Positions 56,373 through 64,000 of a DNA stretch of 64,000 nt are shown here, in pieces. The translations under genes and the position numbers were made by a program. The notes below the pieces were generated by a model. That model was given only the letters and a program-made list of their open reading frames with translations, was not told where the DNA came from and made no database searches. The DNA is from Paenarthrobacter nicotinovorans (GTDB taxonomy: Bacteria; Actinomycetota; Actinomycetes; Actinomycetales; Micrococcaceae), in NCBI RefSeq assembly GCF_021919345.1, contig NZ_CP089294.1, forward strand, positions 62,001 through 126,000. The letters run 5' to 3'. Within the stretch, counting starts at the first letter, position 1. Each line of letters begins with the position of its first letter.

Positions 56373-56854
56373 TGAACGCCTTTCGCCTCACGGTTGAAGT
56401 AAACGGAGTCACCCACGCAACGGACGTCGAGCCTCGTAGGCTCCTTGCGGACTTCCTACGAGACGACCTGCACCTCAGGGGTACACGAGTAGGCTGCGAA
56501 CACGGCGTATGCGGTTCCTGTACTGTCCTATTGGATGGTCAGCCCGTTCGATCCTGCACCGTGCTGGCCGTACAGGCCAATAATTCCAGGATTGAAACGG
56601 TCGAAAGCCTGCAGAAGGACGGACAGCTTCACCCGCTGCAGAGGTCGTTTTCTAAGTGCCATGCCCTGCAGTGCGGATTTTGCACGTCAGGGTTCTTGAT
56701 GACGCTCAAGCCTCTTTACGATGACGAAGACGTCACCCTCGATGCGACATCTGCTCGTGAAGCTATCTCGGGAAATATTTGCCGATGTACCGGATACCAG
56801 CAAATTGTGGAAGCGACAGTCGATGCCTTCCATTGCAGAGATCACAACGACTGA
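56372..56854 (+). CDS. kdhS: Ketone dehydrogenase small (2Fe-2S) subunit
   Basis: 160 residues with both iron-sulfur clusters of the family: plant-type motif CEHGVCGSCTVLLDG plus a further Cys in PVRSC, and the second cluster in CGFCTSGFLMT and NICRCTGYQQIV. It connects the molybdenum centre of KdhL with FAD in KdhM. Coupled to kdhM by overlapping stop and start; no further gene follows for 1.4 kb. Confidence 0.92.
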   Translation: MNAFRLTVEVNGVTHATDVEPRRLLADFLRDDLHLRGTRVGCEHGVCGSCTVLLDGQPVRSCTVLAVQANNSRIETVESLQKDGQLHPLQRSFSKCHALQCGFCTSGFLMTLKPLYDDEDVTLDATSAREAISGNICRCTGYQQIVEATVDAFHCRDHND

Positions 56855-58221
56855 CGAGGATCTGGGCCCCTTCGCTGCTCTACTTGTAGACCGCCAGCCT
56901 TAACCCTGGCAATTCCCGCGCCGATCGCGCGAGTATTTTGCGATTGACCTTCAGAAATCCCATGAGGGGTCTGTATGAATACAGAATTTCGAAAGTGATG
57001 ATGCAACAGCACTTGATGAAGCGCGATGACGACACGGCCGGACCGAACCAACCGAGCGAGGGGCGCTGGCAAGCAGCTTCTTTGCAGAAGATGCTTGTCA
57101 GCGCGGCGTCCGCATATCGAGATCCTGAGCATGTCTCGATGTGGGAATCCTGGTCTCATGGCTGAGTGTCTATAGAAGGGTACAAGAACGAAAATGAGCT
57201 GAAGCTGGTTATCCGGCACCCGCCAACACGAGCGCCAGGCTAAACAGCACTATTTGGCCTTCATGTTTCCGGGCCAGACACGACTCCTCCTGGCTCGGAA
57301 TTCACCGTCCATGAAAGGCTGCGGGGAATGCAGCATCTGCATTCCCCGCAGCCTTCTTACAGTGACACTACTCCGGACAGATTGGATGTCTGCCGCGCGC
57401 CCTCACCGGTCAAGCGAACTTGGCCCCGGGGGGACTCTATCGCGTGATGATTCTCGTCTTGAGCCCGATGACCGCATAACGCGGTTTGCAGGGTGTAATC
57501 CTGAGCACTGTCGACAAAACCACGTACCGCTGTGCAGGTAGGTCAAGACGGGCCTGCAAGATATTCTTTGATGCTTGAGCTCACATATCCTCGCCGGGTT
57601 GCATCCGTAGGCCGCCACCGTGGACGAAACCGGCAGCGGCGCCGTAGAGATCGTCCGAAACTGTCAGTCAACAAGGCGAGAAACATTTCCGCGGTCGCCT
57701 GCCGGCATTATGGGTGGCGCAGCAAGACAGTTGAACGAAGTTGTGAAGCCTGCGGTCTGCCTTGTCGCAGGTACTCATGCGTCCCAGAGGGCGGGAGTGG
57801 TGGAGCTGACCCTGCTCCCAGAGGGCGGGGGATGAGTCCAATGGGCAAACCAGTTCCCGTAGACCTCGTTCCTGCGGCGTAGTGTTTTATTCCAGCGGAG
57901 ATTTAACGCCAGGTAGGGCACTGGATTCCGACGGCCAATGTCCGGCCAGTCATCCGGTGAGGCATACGGCCGACGATTTGAGCAAGATGCTGTCAGGTGC
58001 GCTATACCGAGGCTGTCGCCCCAGTTTCACTCCACCACAGTGTCAGTCCAGGGCTTCTGTTCGAAGAACGGACTAATCCCGAATAAGAGCCATGGTCAGC
58101 ACCCTAGGCGAGGTACCGGTCACTTCCCGAAAGATGGTCCTTGAAACGGCCCAGATATTTGCTTGTGTCCAACGAGCTCTGGAAGAGACAGTTGCGCTGT
58201 CCCGACAGCCGGCTTCGATGG
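56855..58221. other. 1.37 kb without a supported gene
   Basis: Between kdhS and the DUF6167 gene. Several frames of 60-116 codons exist on both strands, all Arg/Pro/Ser-rich without ribosome sites or families. The only clear structure is the perfect hairpin at 57315-57355. Probably the scar of a rearrangement. Confidence 0.5.
57315..57355. terminator. Perfect 19-bp hairpin
   Basis: Arms AAGGCTGCGGGGAATGCAG (57315-57333) and its exact complement (57337-57355) around CAT. A strong bidirectional-terminator shape, but 460 bp past kdhS and 870 bp from the next gene, so the gene it served may have been lost. Confidence 0.65.
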
Positions 58222-58458
58222 TCATAGGTCGCTTGGCACTTGGACCGCGCTACTTGCCTTAAGCGCGACGCGAAGCTCCGTGTCCCGTTCGCGCATTCCT
58301 GCGCGGACGGCGTCGGCAAAATCGTAAATTCCCTGAGTAATGCCGGCTACTGCCCGCTCTAGGCCTTCATGCCCCAATCCGGACTTTTTTTCATCCACCT
58401 TCCGAAGGGCAATGATTCCAATAGCCACACCGATTCCCATCCAAACAAGTCGTTTCAT
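58222..58458 (-). CDS. DUF6167 family protein
   Basis: 78 residues: MKRLVWMGIGVAIGIIALRK membrane-anchor start, then a helical stretch GLERAVAGITQGIYDFADAV and RAGMRERDTELRVAL. This is the short conserved protein that in Micrococcaceae normally lies between a DUF948 gene and alaS in the core chromosome (DUF6167 as I recall it). Here alaS is absent. AGAGAAGC upstream of the start serves as ribosome site. Possible membrane or envelope role; unknown. Confidence 0.75.
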   Translation of the reverse strand: MKRLVWMGIGVAIGIIALRKVDEKKSGLGHEGLERAVAGITQGIYDFADAVRAGMRERDTELRVALKASSAVQVPSDL

Positions 58459-58473
58459 GCTTCTCTCCGGAAC

Positions 58474-58848
58474 TCAGCGGCTTCGGCGGCCGGTGGCGGG
58501 TTTGGAGTGATTCACCAAGGCCGTTCTGACACCGTGACTAAAAGCCAATACCTTGATCAACGGTGACCCTATACTGGCAGCGACGAGAGAGGACAGGGCG
58601 GAGACGTTGGCGCTGGCGTCAGAAACGTTAGTCGCTATGGTGTCCACCTTCTTGAGTTGGTGGTGTGTGGTGGTCACAATAGCTGTCACCTCATCCAACA
58701 TCGGTGCGGTGCCGTTACTTATTGATCTGACTGCCATTCGCACCTCGTCGAGTACCTGGCCTAGCTTCATAATGGGCACCGCCAACAGCAGGACAAGGAG
58801 TGCAAAGACCCCAGCGGCAATCAGCCCGGCGATAGCACCAACAGACAT
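58474..58848 (-). CDS. DUF948 domain protein
   Basis: 124 residues from ATG 58848 with GGAG 8 bases upstream; a longer frame to 59064 is not protein-like. One membrane helix (AGLIAAGVFALLVLLLAVPI) and an amphipathic heptad-rich region (VRMAVRSISNGTAPMLDEV, NVSDASANVSALSSLVAAS) follow the DUF948 pattern of methyl-accepting-like coiled coils. In Arthrobacter relatives this gene stands next to the DUF6167 gene and alaS. Both genes look complete, so a core pair has been copied or moved into the nicotine cluster. Confidence 0.8.
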   Translation of the reverse strand: MSVGAIAGLIAAGVFALLVLLLAVPIMKLGQVLDEVRMAVRSISNGTAPMLDEVTAIVTTTHHQLKKVDTIATNVSDASANVSALSSLVAASIGSPLIKVLAFSHGVRTALVNHSKPATGRRSR

Positions 58849-59401
58849 AGATTCATCTCCAACAAGATTGATGTGTGAGCACAAAGGTGCCCGCAATGAC
58901 GGGGAAAGAGTGGCGCTGAAAGCGCTGGCCTTGGTGCCGGCGAATCCTAAGGCAACAAGGCGAGACAGCAGCCTTTTACGCACCAAAGCCACCTGGTTAG
59001 CCTGAAACCTGGTGGCAGCGTGCCACGAGAGAATCGGCCGATACTTATGGCTCCTGCCAGACACCCGCTGGAGCAGGAGTAACAGGCGTTGGGCACCGTA
59101 GCGGCACCAAGTTATGCGAAATGCCCTGTATCAAGTCCTTGAACCAAAATCCGATGACCACGAAGCCCAAGCGGGTGACCCTTGACAACCAGAAGGCCAC
59201 CGGCCGCCATTCCTAACGGCCGGTGACGTTCATCAGACTCAGTGCAACTGCTTGCTGTCATGGTTGCAGCAGGCGCCGGCGTCAACCCGTACGCTGCAGA
59301 CGGTCACCTGTATCTGGGAGGTACCGCTTGCCTTAGTAATGCTGTCTTGGGCCGAAGTCATCCGAGAGCGCCGAGGAATGCATAAGTGAGTCTGCAGGTT
59401 T
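58849..59401. other. 553 bp spacer between 6hlno and the DUF948 gene
   Basis: No gene is supported. It includes the hairpin at 59198-59225 and must hold the DUF948 promoter. Confidence 0.45.
59198..59225 (-). terminator. Hairpin downstream of the ndh-6hlno operon
   Basis: CACCGGCCG (59198-59206) and CGGCCGGTG (59217-59225) around a 10-base loop, 180 bp beyond the 6hlno stop on the minus strand. Confidence 0.5.
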
Positions 59402-60679
59402 CTACGAATGCAGAATTGCGTTCACCGCGCATTCAGCGGTTTCCAGTGCGCCTTCAATATATCCGGGGAACTCTAACGAAACATCGGAACCTACGAAATG
59501 AATCCGGCCAGCGGGCTCTCCAAGTTCCTTATGCACTCGACTAAATTGTCCCACGCGCGGTGCTACCCAGGGCCCTTCGAAAAGCGGGTCTGCGATCCAG
59601 TCGTGGTAGTCGATACCCAGAACTTCAACCTCCGGCAAGTAGTAAAGCACCGCGTCCTTGACTGCGCCGATATCGGTCGGATCGAAGGATCCTGAGTCCG
59701 TGAAAGCCACCAACAGTCGTTCGCTTTCCGACACCTCGCAATAATCGTAGAGAGTGGGAAATATTCCGTCTCCGACGCATTCAATTCCTGCCTCGGCTCC
59801 CCGCACGTGGATAAGAATTTTCAGACCCTGACCACCATGCCCTTCCTCGATTACTGACCTGCGCCGTTCAGGAAGTGCGGGGGTGAAAACGATCCTTCGC
59901 CAAGTGTTCATTGGAGTAGCAACAATCACGGAATGAGCCTGGAAGGCATGCCCATCCTTGACCGTCACGTTCACTACATCGCCAGACTGGTCTATTCCGG
60001 TCACGACAGTCTGCAGTCTGATTTCAGGAATTTCTTGGCTCATTGCGTCGACAAGGTCAGCGGAACCATTGGAAAAAACTTCATCCAGCGAGAGAACAAC
60101 ACCTAGGATGCTGTAGTGATGCGCTGCAACAAGTTGCAGCATCCAAAGCGCGGATGCTTGGTCAGCCGGCTGGCCAAGCATGTTCCATGCCCAAGCGAGC
60201 AAGAACTGCCTAGAAACAGGGGGCAAATCGAGTTTGTCAACATACTCGTTCAGTGGGATGTCCAGGTCCTCAAGGTCCTGGTTTTCCAATCCCTTTTCCA
60301 GATCTATCCTGTGCGCATCACGCAGCAATGTGTAGGTGGCTGCTTCCACCGCAACTGCTTCTGAGCCAGGAATAGGAAATGCCTGGTCTACTGCGGTCGG
60401 TCCAAGGCGATGCCTAAACGAGGTGAACTCGCTTGCAGCTGCAGTGGGAATTCCATACCGGTCCAATTCAGCTGCCAAACGCGGGTGGTGCTTCCGGTGA
60501 AGGTATGCTCCACCGATCTCGACCCGCAGGCCAGGTACATTCCGGGACTCCCGGGAATACGCCCGTCCTCCCAGACGTTCACCGCCTTCAAGCAGAAGTA
60601 CCTTCTTGCCGGCGTTGGTAAGATCGCGAGCTGCTTTCAGCCCGCTGAAACCCCCACCAACCACAATCGCGTCATACAA
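59402..60679 (-). CDS. 6hlno: 6-Hydroxy-L-nicotine oxidase
   Basis: 425 residues, the exact length of the characterised enzyme. FAD motif VVGGGFSGLKAARDLTNAGK at residues 6-25, GGERLGGRAYSRE, and the C-terminal amine oxidase motif HFVGSDVSLEFPGYIEGALE. It oxidises the pyrrolidine ring of 6-hydroxy-L-nicotine, leading to 6-hydroxypseudooxynicotine and hydrogen peroxide. It lies 67 bp after ndhC as last gene of that operon. The D-specific oxidase gene of pAO1 is not in this window. Confidence 0.95.
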   Translation of the reverse strand: MYDAIVVGGGFSGLKAARDLTNAGKKVLLLEGGERLGGRAYSRESRNVPGLRVEIGGAYLHRKHHPRLAAELDRYGIPTAAASEFTSFRHRLGPTAVDQAFPIPGSEAVAVEAATYTLLRDAHRIDLEKGLENQDLEDLDIPLNEYVDKLDLPPVSRQFLLAWAWNMLGQPADQASALWMLQLVAAHHYSILGVVLSLDEVFSNGSADLVDAMSQEIPEIRLQTVVTGIDQSGDVVNVTVKDGHAFQAHSVIVATPMNTWRRIVFTPALPERRRSVIEEGHGGQGLKILIHVRGAEAGIECVGDGIFPTLYDYCEVSESERLLVAFTDSGSFDPTDIGAVKDAVLYYLPEVEVLGIDYHDWIADPLFEGPWVAPRVGQFSRVHKELGEPAGRIHFVGSDVSLEFPGYIEGALETAECAVNAILHS

Positions 60680-60746
60680 AGTTTTCCTTCTTTCAAGTTT
60701 CTAGCTCGGGCGCTTTGAGCTGCATCAAAGATGCAGGAGCAATGCG

Positions 60747-63197
60747 TTACTCCCTGTCCATAGGGCCGCGATCAAGCGCGGGTACCCCTGCCCGTTCCCA
60801 TAGCTCTGACCAGTCCTGGGGGCCCTGCAGGTCAATGATGCCTTTCGTTGCACGAACAACCTTCTCCGGAGTGGCAGGGAGTTCATAGAGGACAGAACCA
60901 AACGGAGATAGCGCATCATTTACGGCATTCAGCACCGCAGCCGGCGCCGAAATCAGACCCGACTCCCCCATGCCCTTCACCCCAGATGCTGTCATCACGG
61001 ACGGTGTTTCAATGTGCCTGATTTCAAATGGCGGAGAAACATCCATAGTCGGCGTCTGGTAATCCAGGAAAGATGTCGTAGACAAATTTCCTGCGTTGTC
61101 ATAAGCCAGCTGTTCGAAGAGGCCCATACCAATTCCTTGTACGACCCCACCTCGAATTTGACCTTCAACAATTGTGGGGTTGATAATAACGCCGCAGTCC
61201 TCTACAGAATAAACCTTTTCGACTTTCACAAATCCAGTGACAGGATCCAGTTCAACAATAAGGGCATGACCGCCGTTCGAAAACATCGGCCGGGATGTGT
61301 CCCACGCCTTCGTGAACTCCAAACCAGGTTCAAAACCGGCGGGCCACTTGGATGAGTCCCAGTAGACTGCCATGGCCACGTCGGCGATGCTCACTCGTGA
61401 TTCCGCAGCGCCTATGACGGACGCGAAGCCGTCTTCCAAAACGATATCTTCCTCAGAAGATTCGAGCATGTTCGCAGCTACGGCCACCAGTTTCTGTCGA
61501 ATGGCATAAGCTGCACGGTTGACACACCCGCCCGCGATGACAGCCGCTCGGCTTCCAATGGTACCGCTGCCATAGGCCCCCTTAGTGGAGGTCCCCGCAT
61601 CGACACTGATCGATTCAAAAGGAATACCCAACACGTCCGCCGCTACCTGAGCGAGCGTGGTTTGATGGCCCTGACCCTGTGAGTTCAATCCCGATGTTAT
61701 AGTGACCGACCCGGTTGAATCCATCTTGACGGTAGCCGTGTCATGAAATACATCCGTTGCGCCGTGAGCCTGCATCATGCCGGTGCTCTCGCCGCTACTT
61801 TCGACGAAAACGCTGATTCCCAGCCCTAGGTACTTTCCGGCTTTGCGGGCTTCATCCTGTCGCCTAAGAAAGGCCGGGTAATCGACCATTTCTTCCAACG
61901 CATCGATTACTTCAAGAAAGGATCCCTCCTCATAAACGACGCCCTGGGGATTTGTCCAGGGGAACTCCCTGACAACATTCCGTCTCCTGATTTCAAAAGG
62001 AGACACCTTCATCTTTCGCGCCAAATCATCCATGAGGGATTCTCTGGCAAGAGTTCCCGCAGTGTAACCAACGCCACGGAAGGCGCCCATGGGGCACTTG
62101 TTGGTAACGGCCCCCTCGTAGACGTACTCAGCGGCCGGGATATCGTATACACCAGTTGGCGTGACTGCGGCGGTCGCCCAGCATTCCACAGCCATGGTCT
62201 GCGGGGGCATGTGGTAGGCGCCTCCATCAACTAAGGCATGCGTACGAACGCCGGTTATTCGTCCTTCAGCGTTGGCCGCATATTGGATCGTGACGAACTG
62301 TTCGTGGGCGTGTGAGCCCGCCAGAAGATTTTCCCGGCGATCCTCTACCCATTTCACCGGCGTCTTCAGGTGCTTCGAGGCCAAGGGCATGAGCATTTCC
62401 TCAGGAAATACGTGCGCCTTCTGACCAAAGCCTCCACCCGTATCGGGAGAAATGACCTCACTTCGGGACTCATCGAAACCAAGAAAGAGGCTGAGGCACA
62501 TTTTTACGTAATGGGGCATCTGCGTCGACACCCAAAGTTTAAGCCGGTCCTCAGTCCATTCGTAGTCCGCTAGGCACCCCCTTGTCTCCATCGGTGCGGC
62601 GGCCACCCGACCAGGGTGATACAGGGCGGAAACCACATGCTCAGCATTGCTAAAAGCCTCATCCACGTCCCCAAAAGAAGCCCGCCCGCGAATGCCTACA
62701 TTGTCGGGGCGTTCGCCGTTCGCTACGGGGCCCCCTTGAATCGACTTGCGCGGGTCAAGCACTACCTCGAGGTGCTCAAGCTCAAGGCCTACAAGATCAC
62801 AGGCATCTTCTGCAGCCGCTCGCGACTCGGCGACTACCAATACAACCGGTTCTCCAACGTAACGTACGACGTCCTTGGCCAAGAGCGGCATGGTCATAGC
62901 TTCGCATCCCTCAGCGGTGTACTGCGCTTCGATGCCGGCGCAGTATTGCTCAATGTCGGCGGATGTCCAGACAAGGTGAACGCCAGGCATTTCTGAGGCG
63001 GCCGACGTATCAATGCCGGTTATTTGAGCATGAGCAGCAGGGCTGCGCACGAAACAAGCATGCAGTTGGCCGTCGACGTTGATGTCGTTCAGGTACTTCC
63101 CGCGCCCGGTCAGAAGTCTTGCGTCCTCAGTTCGCGGAACTCGCTTACCGATCACGTTTCTTGTTATGGGAGGAGAGTAATAGTGTGGGTTATCCAT
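60747..63197 (-). CDS. ndhC: Nicotine dehydrogenase large (molybdopterin) subunit
   Basis: 816 residues from ATG 63197, overlapping the ndhB stop by 8 bases; a frame reaching 63476 lies inside ndhB and gives a basic shadow, so it is rejected. Xanthine oxidase family: RVPRTEDARLLTGRGKYLND at the start, GGGFGQKAHVFPEEML and SQGQGHQTTLAQVAADV for the cofactor, catalytic Glu in VKGMGESGLISAPAAV. It hydroxylates L-nicotine at C6 with water as oxygen source. Similar in layout to KdhL but clearly divergent. Confidence 0.93.
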   Translation of the reverse strand: MDNPHYYSPPITRNVIGKRVPRTEDARLLTGRGKYLNDINVDGQLHACFVRSPAAHAQITGIDTSAASEMPGVHLVWTSADIEQYCAGIEAQYTAEGCEAMTMPLLAKDVVRYVGEPVVLVVAESRAAAEDACDLVGLELEHLEVVLDPRKSIQGGPVANGERPDNVGIRGRASFGDVDEAFSNAEHVVSALYHPGRVAAAPMETRGCLADYEWTEDRLKLWVSTQMPHYVKMCLSLFLGFDESRSEVISPDTGGGFGQKAHVFPEEMLMPLASKHLKTPVKWVEDRRENLLAGSHAHEQFVTIQYAANAEGRITGVRTHALVDGGAYHMPPQTMAVECWATAAVTPTGVYDIPAAEYVYEGAVTNKCPMGAFRGVGYTAGTLARESLMDDLARKMKVSPFEIRRRNVVREFPWTNPQGVVYEEGSFLEVIDALEEMVDYPAFLRRQDEARKAGKYLGLGISVFVESSGESTGMMQAHGATDVFHDTATVKMDSTGSVTITSGLNSQGQGHQTTLAQVAADVLGIPFESISVDAGTSTKGAYGSGTIGSRAAVIAGGCVNRAAYAIRQKLVAVAANMLESSEEDIVLEDGFASVIGAAESRVSIADVAMAVYWDSSKWPAGFEPGLEFTKAWDTSRPMFSNGGHALIVELDPVTGFVKVEKVYSVEDCGVIINPTIVEGQIRGGVVQGIGMGLFEQLAYDNAGNLSTTSFLDYQTPTMDVSPPFEIRHIETPSVMTASGVKGMGESGLISAPAAVLNAVNDALSPFGSVLYELPATPEKVVRATKGIIDLQGPQDWSELWERAGVPALDRGPMDRE

Positions 63198-63687
63198 TTT
63201 TGTTTCCAATCTGGCCCGCTGCGTCCAGGACGGCCTCAACAATCGTCTGGTAGCCGGTGCAACGGCATAAGTTACCGGAAAGAGCCTCGATAACTTCCTC
63301 TTTTGTCGGGCTTGGGTTTGCCTCGAGCAACTCCGTAGCCGACATGAGGAAGCCTGCAGTGCAAAAACCGCACTGGAGGGCGTGGTGCCTTTTGAAAGCT
63401 TCCTGAAGCGGGCTGAGGGCTCCGTCCGATAGGTCCTCGACGGTCCGTATGCTCCGCCCATCGCCCTGAGCGGCAAGAGTCAGACAAGATCGTACGGCTG
63501 CCCCGTCCATGAGTATCGTGCACGCACCGCAAACCCCGTGTTCACATCCGAGCTTAATACCCGTAAGTTTTTGGTCATTCCTCAGGTGGTCGGCCAGAGT
63601 TTCCCGCGCGTCCACTGCAACAGTGCGGCGACGTCCGTTTACTTCCACGTCTATTTCGACGCGATCTGATGGCGATGGTGTTGTCAC
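63190..63687 (-). CDS. ndhB: Nicotine dehydrogenase small (2Fe-2S) subunit
   Basis: 165 residues, starting at GTG 63687, which overlaps the ndhA stop (GTGA). Two iron-sulfur clusters: CEHGVCGACTILMDGAAVRSC spans the first (residues about 46-66 in the read given), and CGFCTAGFLMS with NLCRCTGYQTIVEAVL the second. It carries electrons from NdhC to NdhA. Very close in form to KdhS, as expected for sister enzymes. Confidence 0.93.
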   Translation of the reverse strand: MTTPSPSDRVEIDVEVNGRRRTVAVDARETLADHLRNDQKLTGIKLGCEHGVCGACTILMDGAAVRSCLTLAAQGDGRSIRTVEDLSDGALSPLQEAFKRHHALQCGFCTAGFLMSATELLEANPSPTKEEVIEALSGNLCRCTGYQTIVEAVLDAAGQIGNKNG

Positions 63688-63998
63688 GTACGTGCTCCTG
63701 CTTCAACTATGGTGCGGCGGATCAGCTCCTGCACCAGGCCATGCCGATATTCGGCCGATCCGTGGATGTCTGAGATATACGAGAGCGATTTCGCTCCAGC
63801 TTCTGAAGCGGCTTCAGCCCTTTCCGGTGACAGTTCGGATCCGTTGAGGACGTCTTCTGCATCGGGCACTCGTTGTATTTTGCCGACAGCGCCTCCTACG
63901 GCAATCCGGACATCAGAAATTCGCGAATCCGCAGTCGATAGAACGACTGCGACATTGGCGAGCCCATAGTCCCCGGATCGCCTGGCGAACTCCCCGTA
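63684..63998 (-). CDS. ndhA: Nicotine dehydrogenase FAD subunit, C-terminal part
   Basis: The gene runs out of the right edge; 104 codons to the TGA at 63684-63686 are visible. It shows the C-terminal domain of the CO dehydrogenase medium-subunit family: EFARRSGDYGLANVAVV, ISDVRIAVGGAVGKIQRVPD and the final SAEYRHGLVQELIRRTI. First gene of the ndhA-ndhB-ndhC-6hlno operon as far as can be seen. The FAD-binding N-terminal half is outside the window. Confidence 0.88.
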   Translation of the reverse strand, partial: YGEFARRSGDYGLANVAVVLSTADSRISDVRIAVGGAVGKIQRVPDAEDVLNGSELSPERAEAASEAGAKSLSYISDIHGSAEYRHGLVQELIRRTIVEAGART

Positions 63999-64000
63999 GC

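Noticed and set aside
57532..57882. 116-codon plus-strand frame between kdhS and the DUF6167 gene
   Set aside because: Arg-rich, no ribosome site, no recognisable family; similar frames overlap it on both strands.
60747..63476. A 909-residue version of the nicotine dehydrogenase large subunit starting at 63476
   Set aside because: The first 93 codons overlap ndhB and are basic, low-information sequence; ATG 63197 gives the normal family N-terminus and an 8-bp overlap.

Overview
The window looks like a high-GC actinobacterium of the Arthrobacter / Paenarthrobacter group. From about 21.7 kb to the right edge it carries a nearly complete set of genes for the pyridine pathway of nicotine breakdown, with proteins and gene order recognisable (from memory, no search run) as those of plasmid pAO1 of Paenarthrobacter nicotinovorans. 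Whether this copy is on a plasmid or the chromosome cannot be told from the window.

Layout. 1-8.7 kb: carbohydrate genes on the + strand (sugar ABC permease end, binding lipoprotein, GMC oxidoreductase with its small partner, aldehyde dehydrogenase, then Gfo/Idh/MocA oxidoreductase, DUF993 protein, glycerate kinase). 9.1-12.8 kb: a two-gene Hachiman anti-phage system (hamA, hamB). 13.1-15.8 kb: two divergent membrane-anchored extracytoplasmic proteins of unknown role. 16.3-21.5 kb: remains of an integrase / XRE / zinc-ribbon integrase cassette, whose first gene is split by an intact 4.0-kb Tn554-like element carrying three overlapping genes. The insertion point can be read to the base: removing the element with one copy of the repeated hexamer TGCAGA restores the reading frame. 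21.7-27.6 kb: nicotine-blue oxidoreductase candidate, cupin, mao, sad and a fumarylacetoacetase-family gene killed by one amber codon. 27.8-37.3 kb: nepB, nepA, folD, mabO, purU, a permease and pmfR. 37.3-40.1 kb: decayed DNA with an IS3-family remnant. 40.1-51.2 kb: a long minus-strand gene series, kdhL - Dabb protein - cyclase - dhph - coxG - omega-amidase - coxD - coxE - xdhC/coxF - small protein - mobA. 51.4-56.9 kb: dhponh with a cupin, two divergent PucR-like regulators, kdhM and kdhS. 58.2-58.8 kb: two genes of the kind normally found beside alaS in the core chromosome. 59.4-64 kb: ndhA (cut by the edge), ndhB, ndhC and the 6-hydroxy-L-nicotine oxidase gene.

How it works together. NdhABC hydroxylates nicotine; 6HLNO oxidises the pyrrolidine ring; KdhLMS hydroxylates the pyridine ring again; DHPONH splits the product into 2,6-dihydroxypyridine and 4-methylaminobutyrate. 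DHPH makes 2,3,6-trihydroxypyridine, which either dimerises to nicotine blue (handled by NboR) or is ring-opened, and the omega-amidase yields 2-oxoglutarate. MabO with FolD and PurU, or Mao with Sad, consume methylaminobutyrate; NepAB is the export pump. CoxD/E/F/G-like proteins and MobA serve the two molybdenum hydroxylases. The ring-opening enzyme is the least certain step: the cyclase-family and Dabb genes next to dhph are the best candidates here.

The most unusual points are: a small paralogous protein present both in the molybdenum-maturation series and beside the Hachiman locus; two Cupin_3 genes each coupled to a nicotine enzyme gene; the core DUF948/DUF6167 pair inside the catabolic cluster; the exact Tn554-like junction; and clean one-base lesions in two genes.
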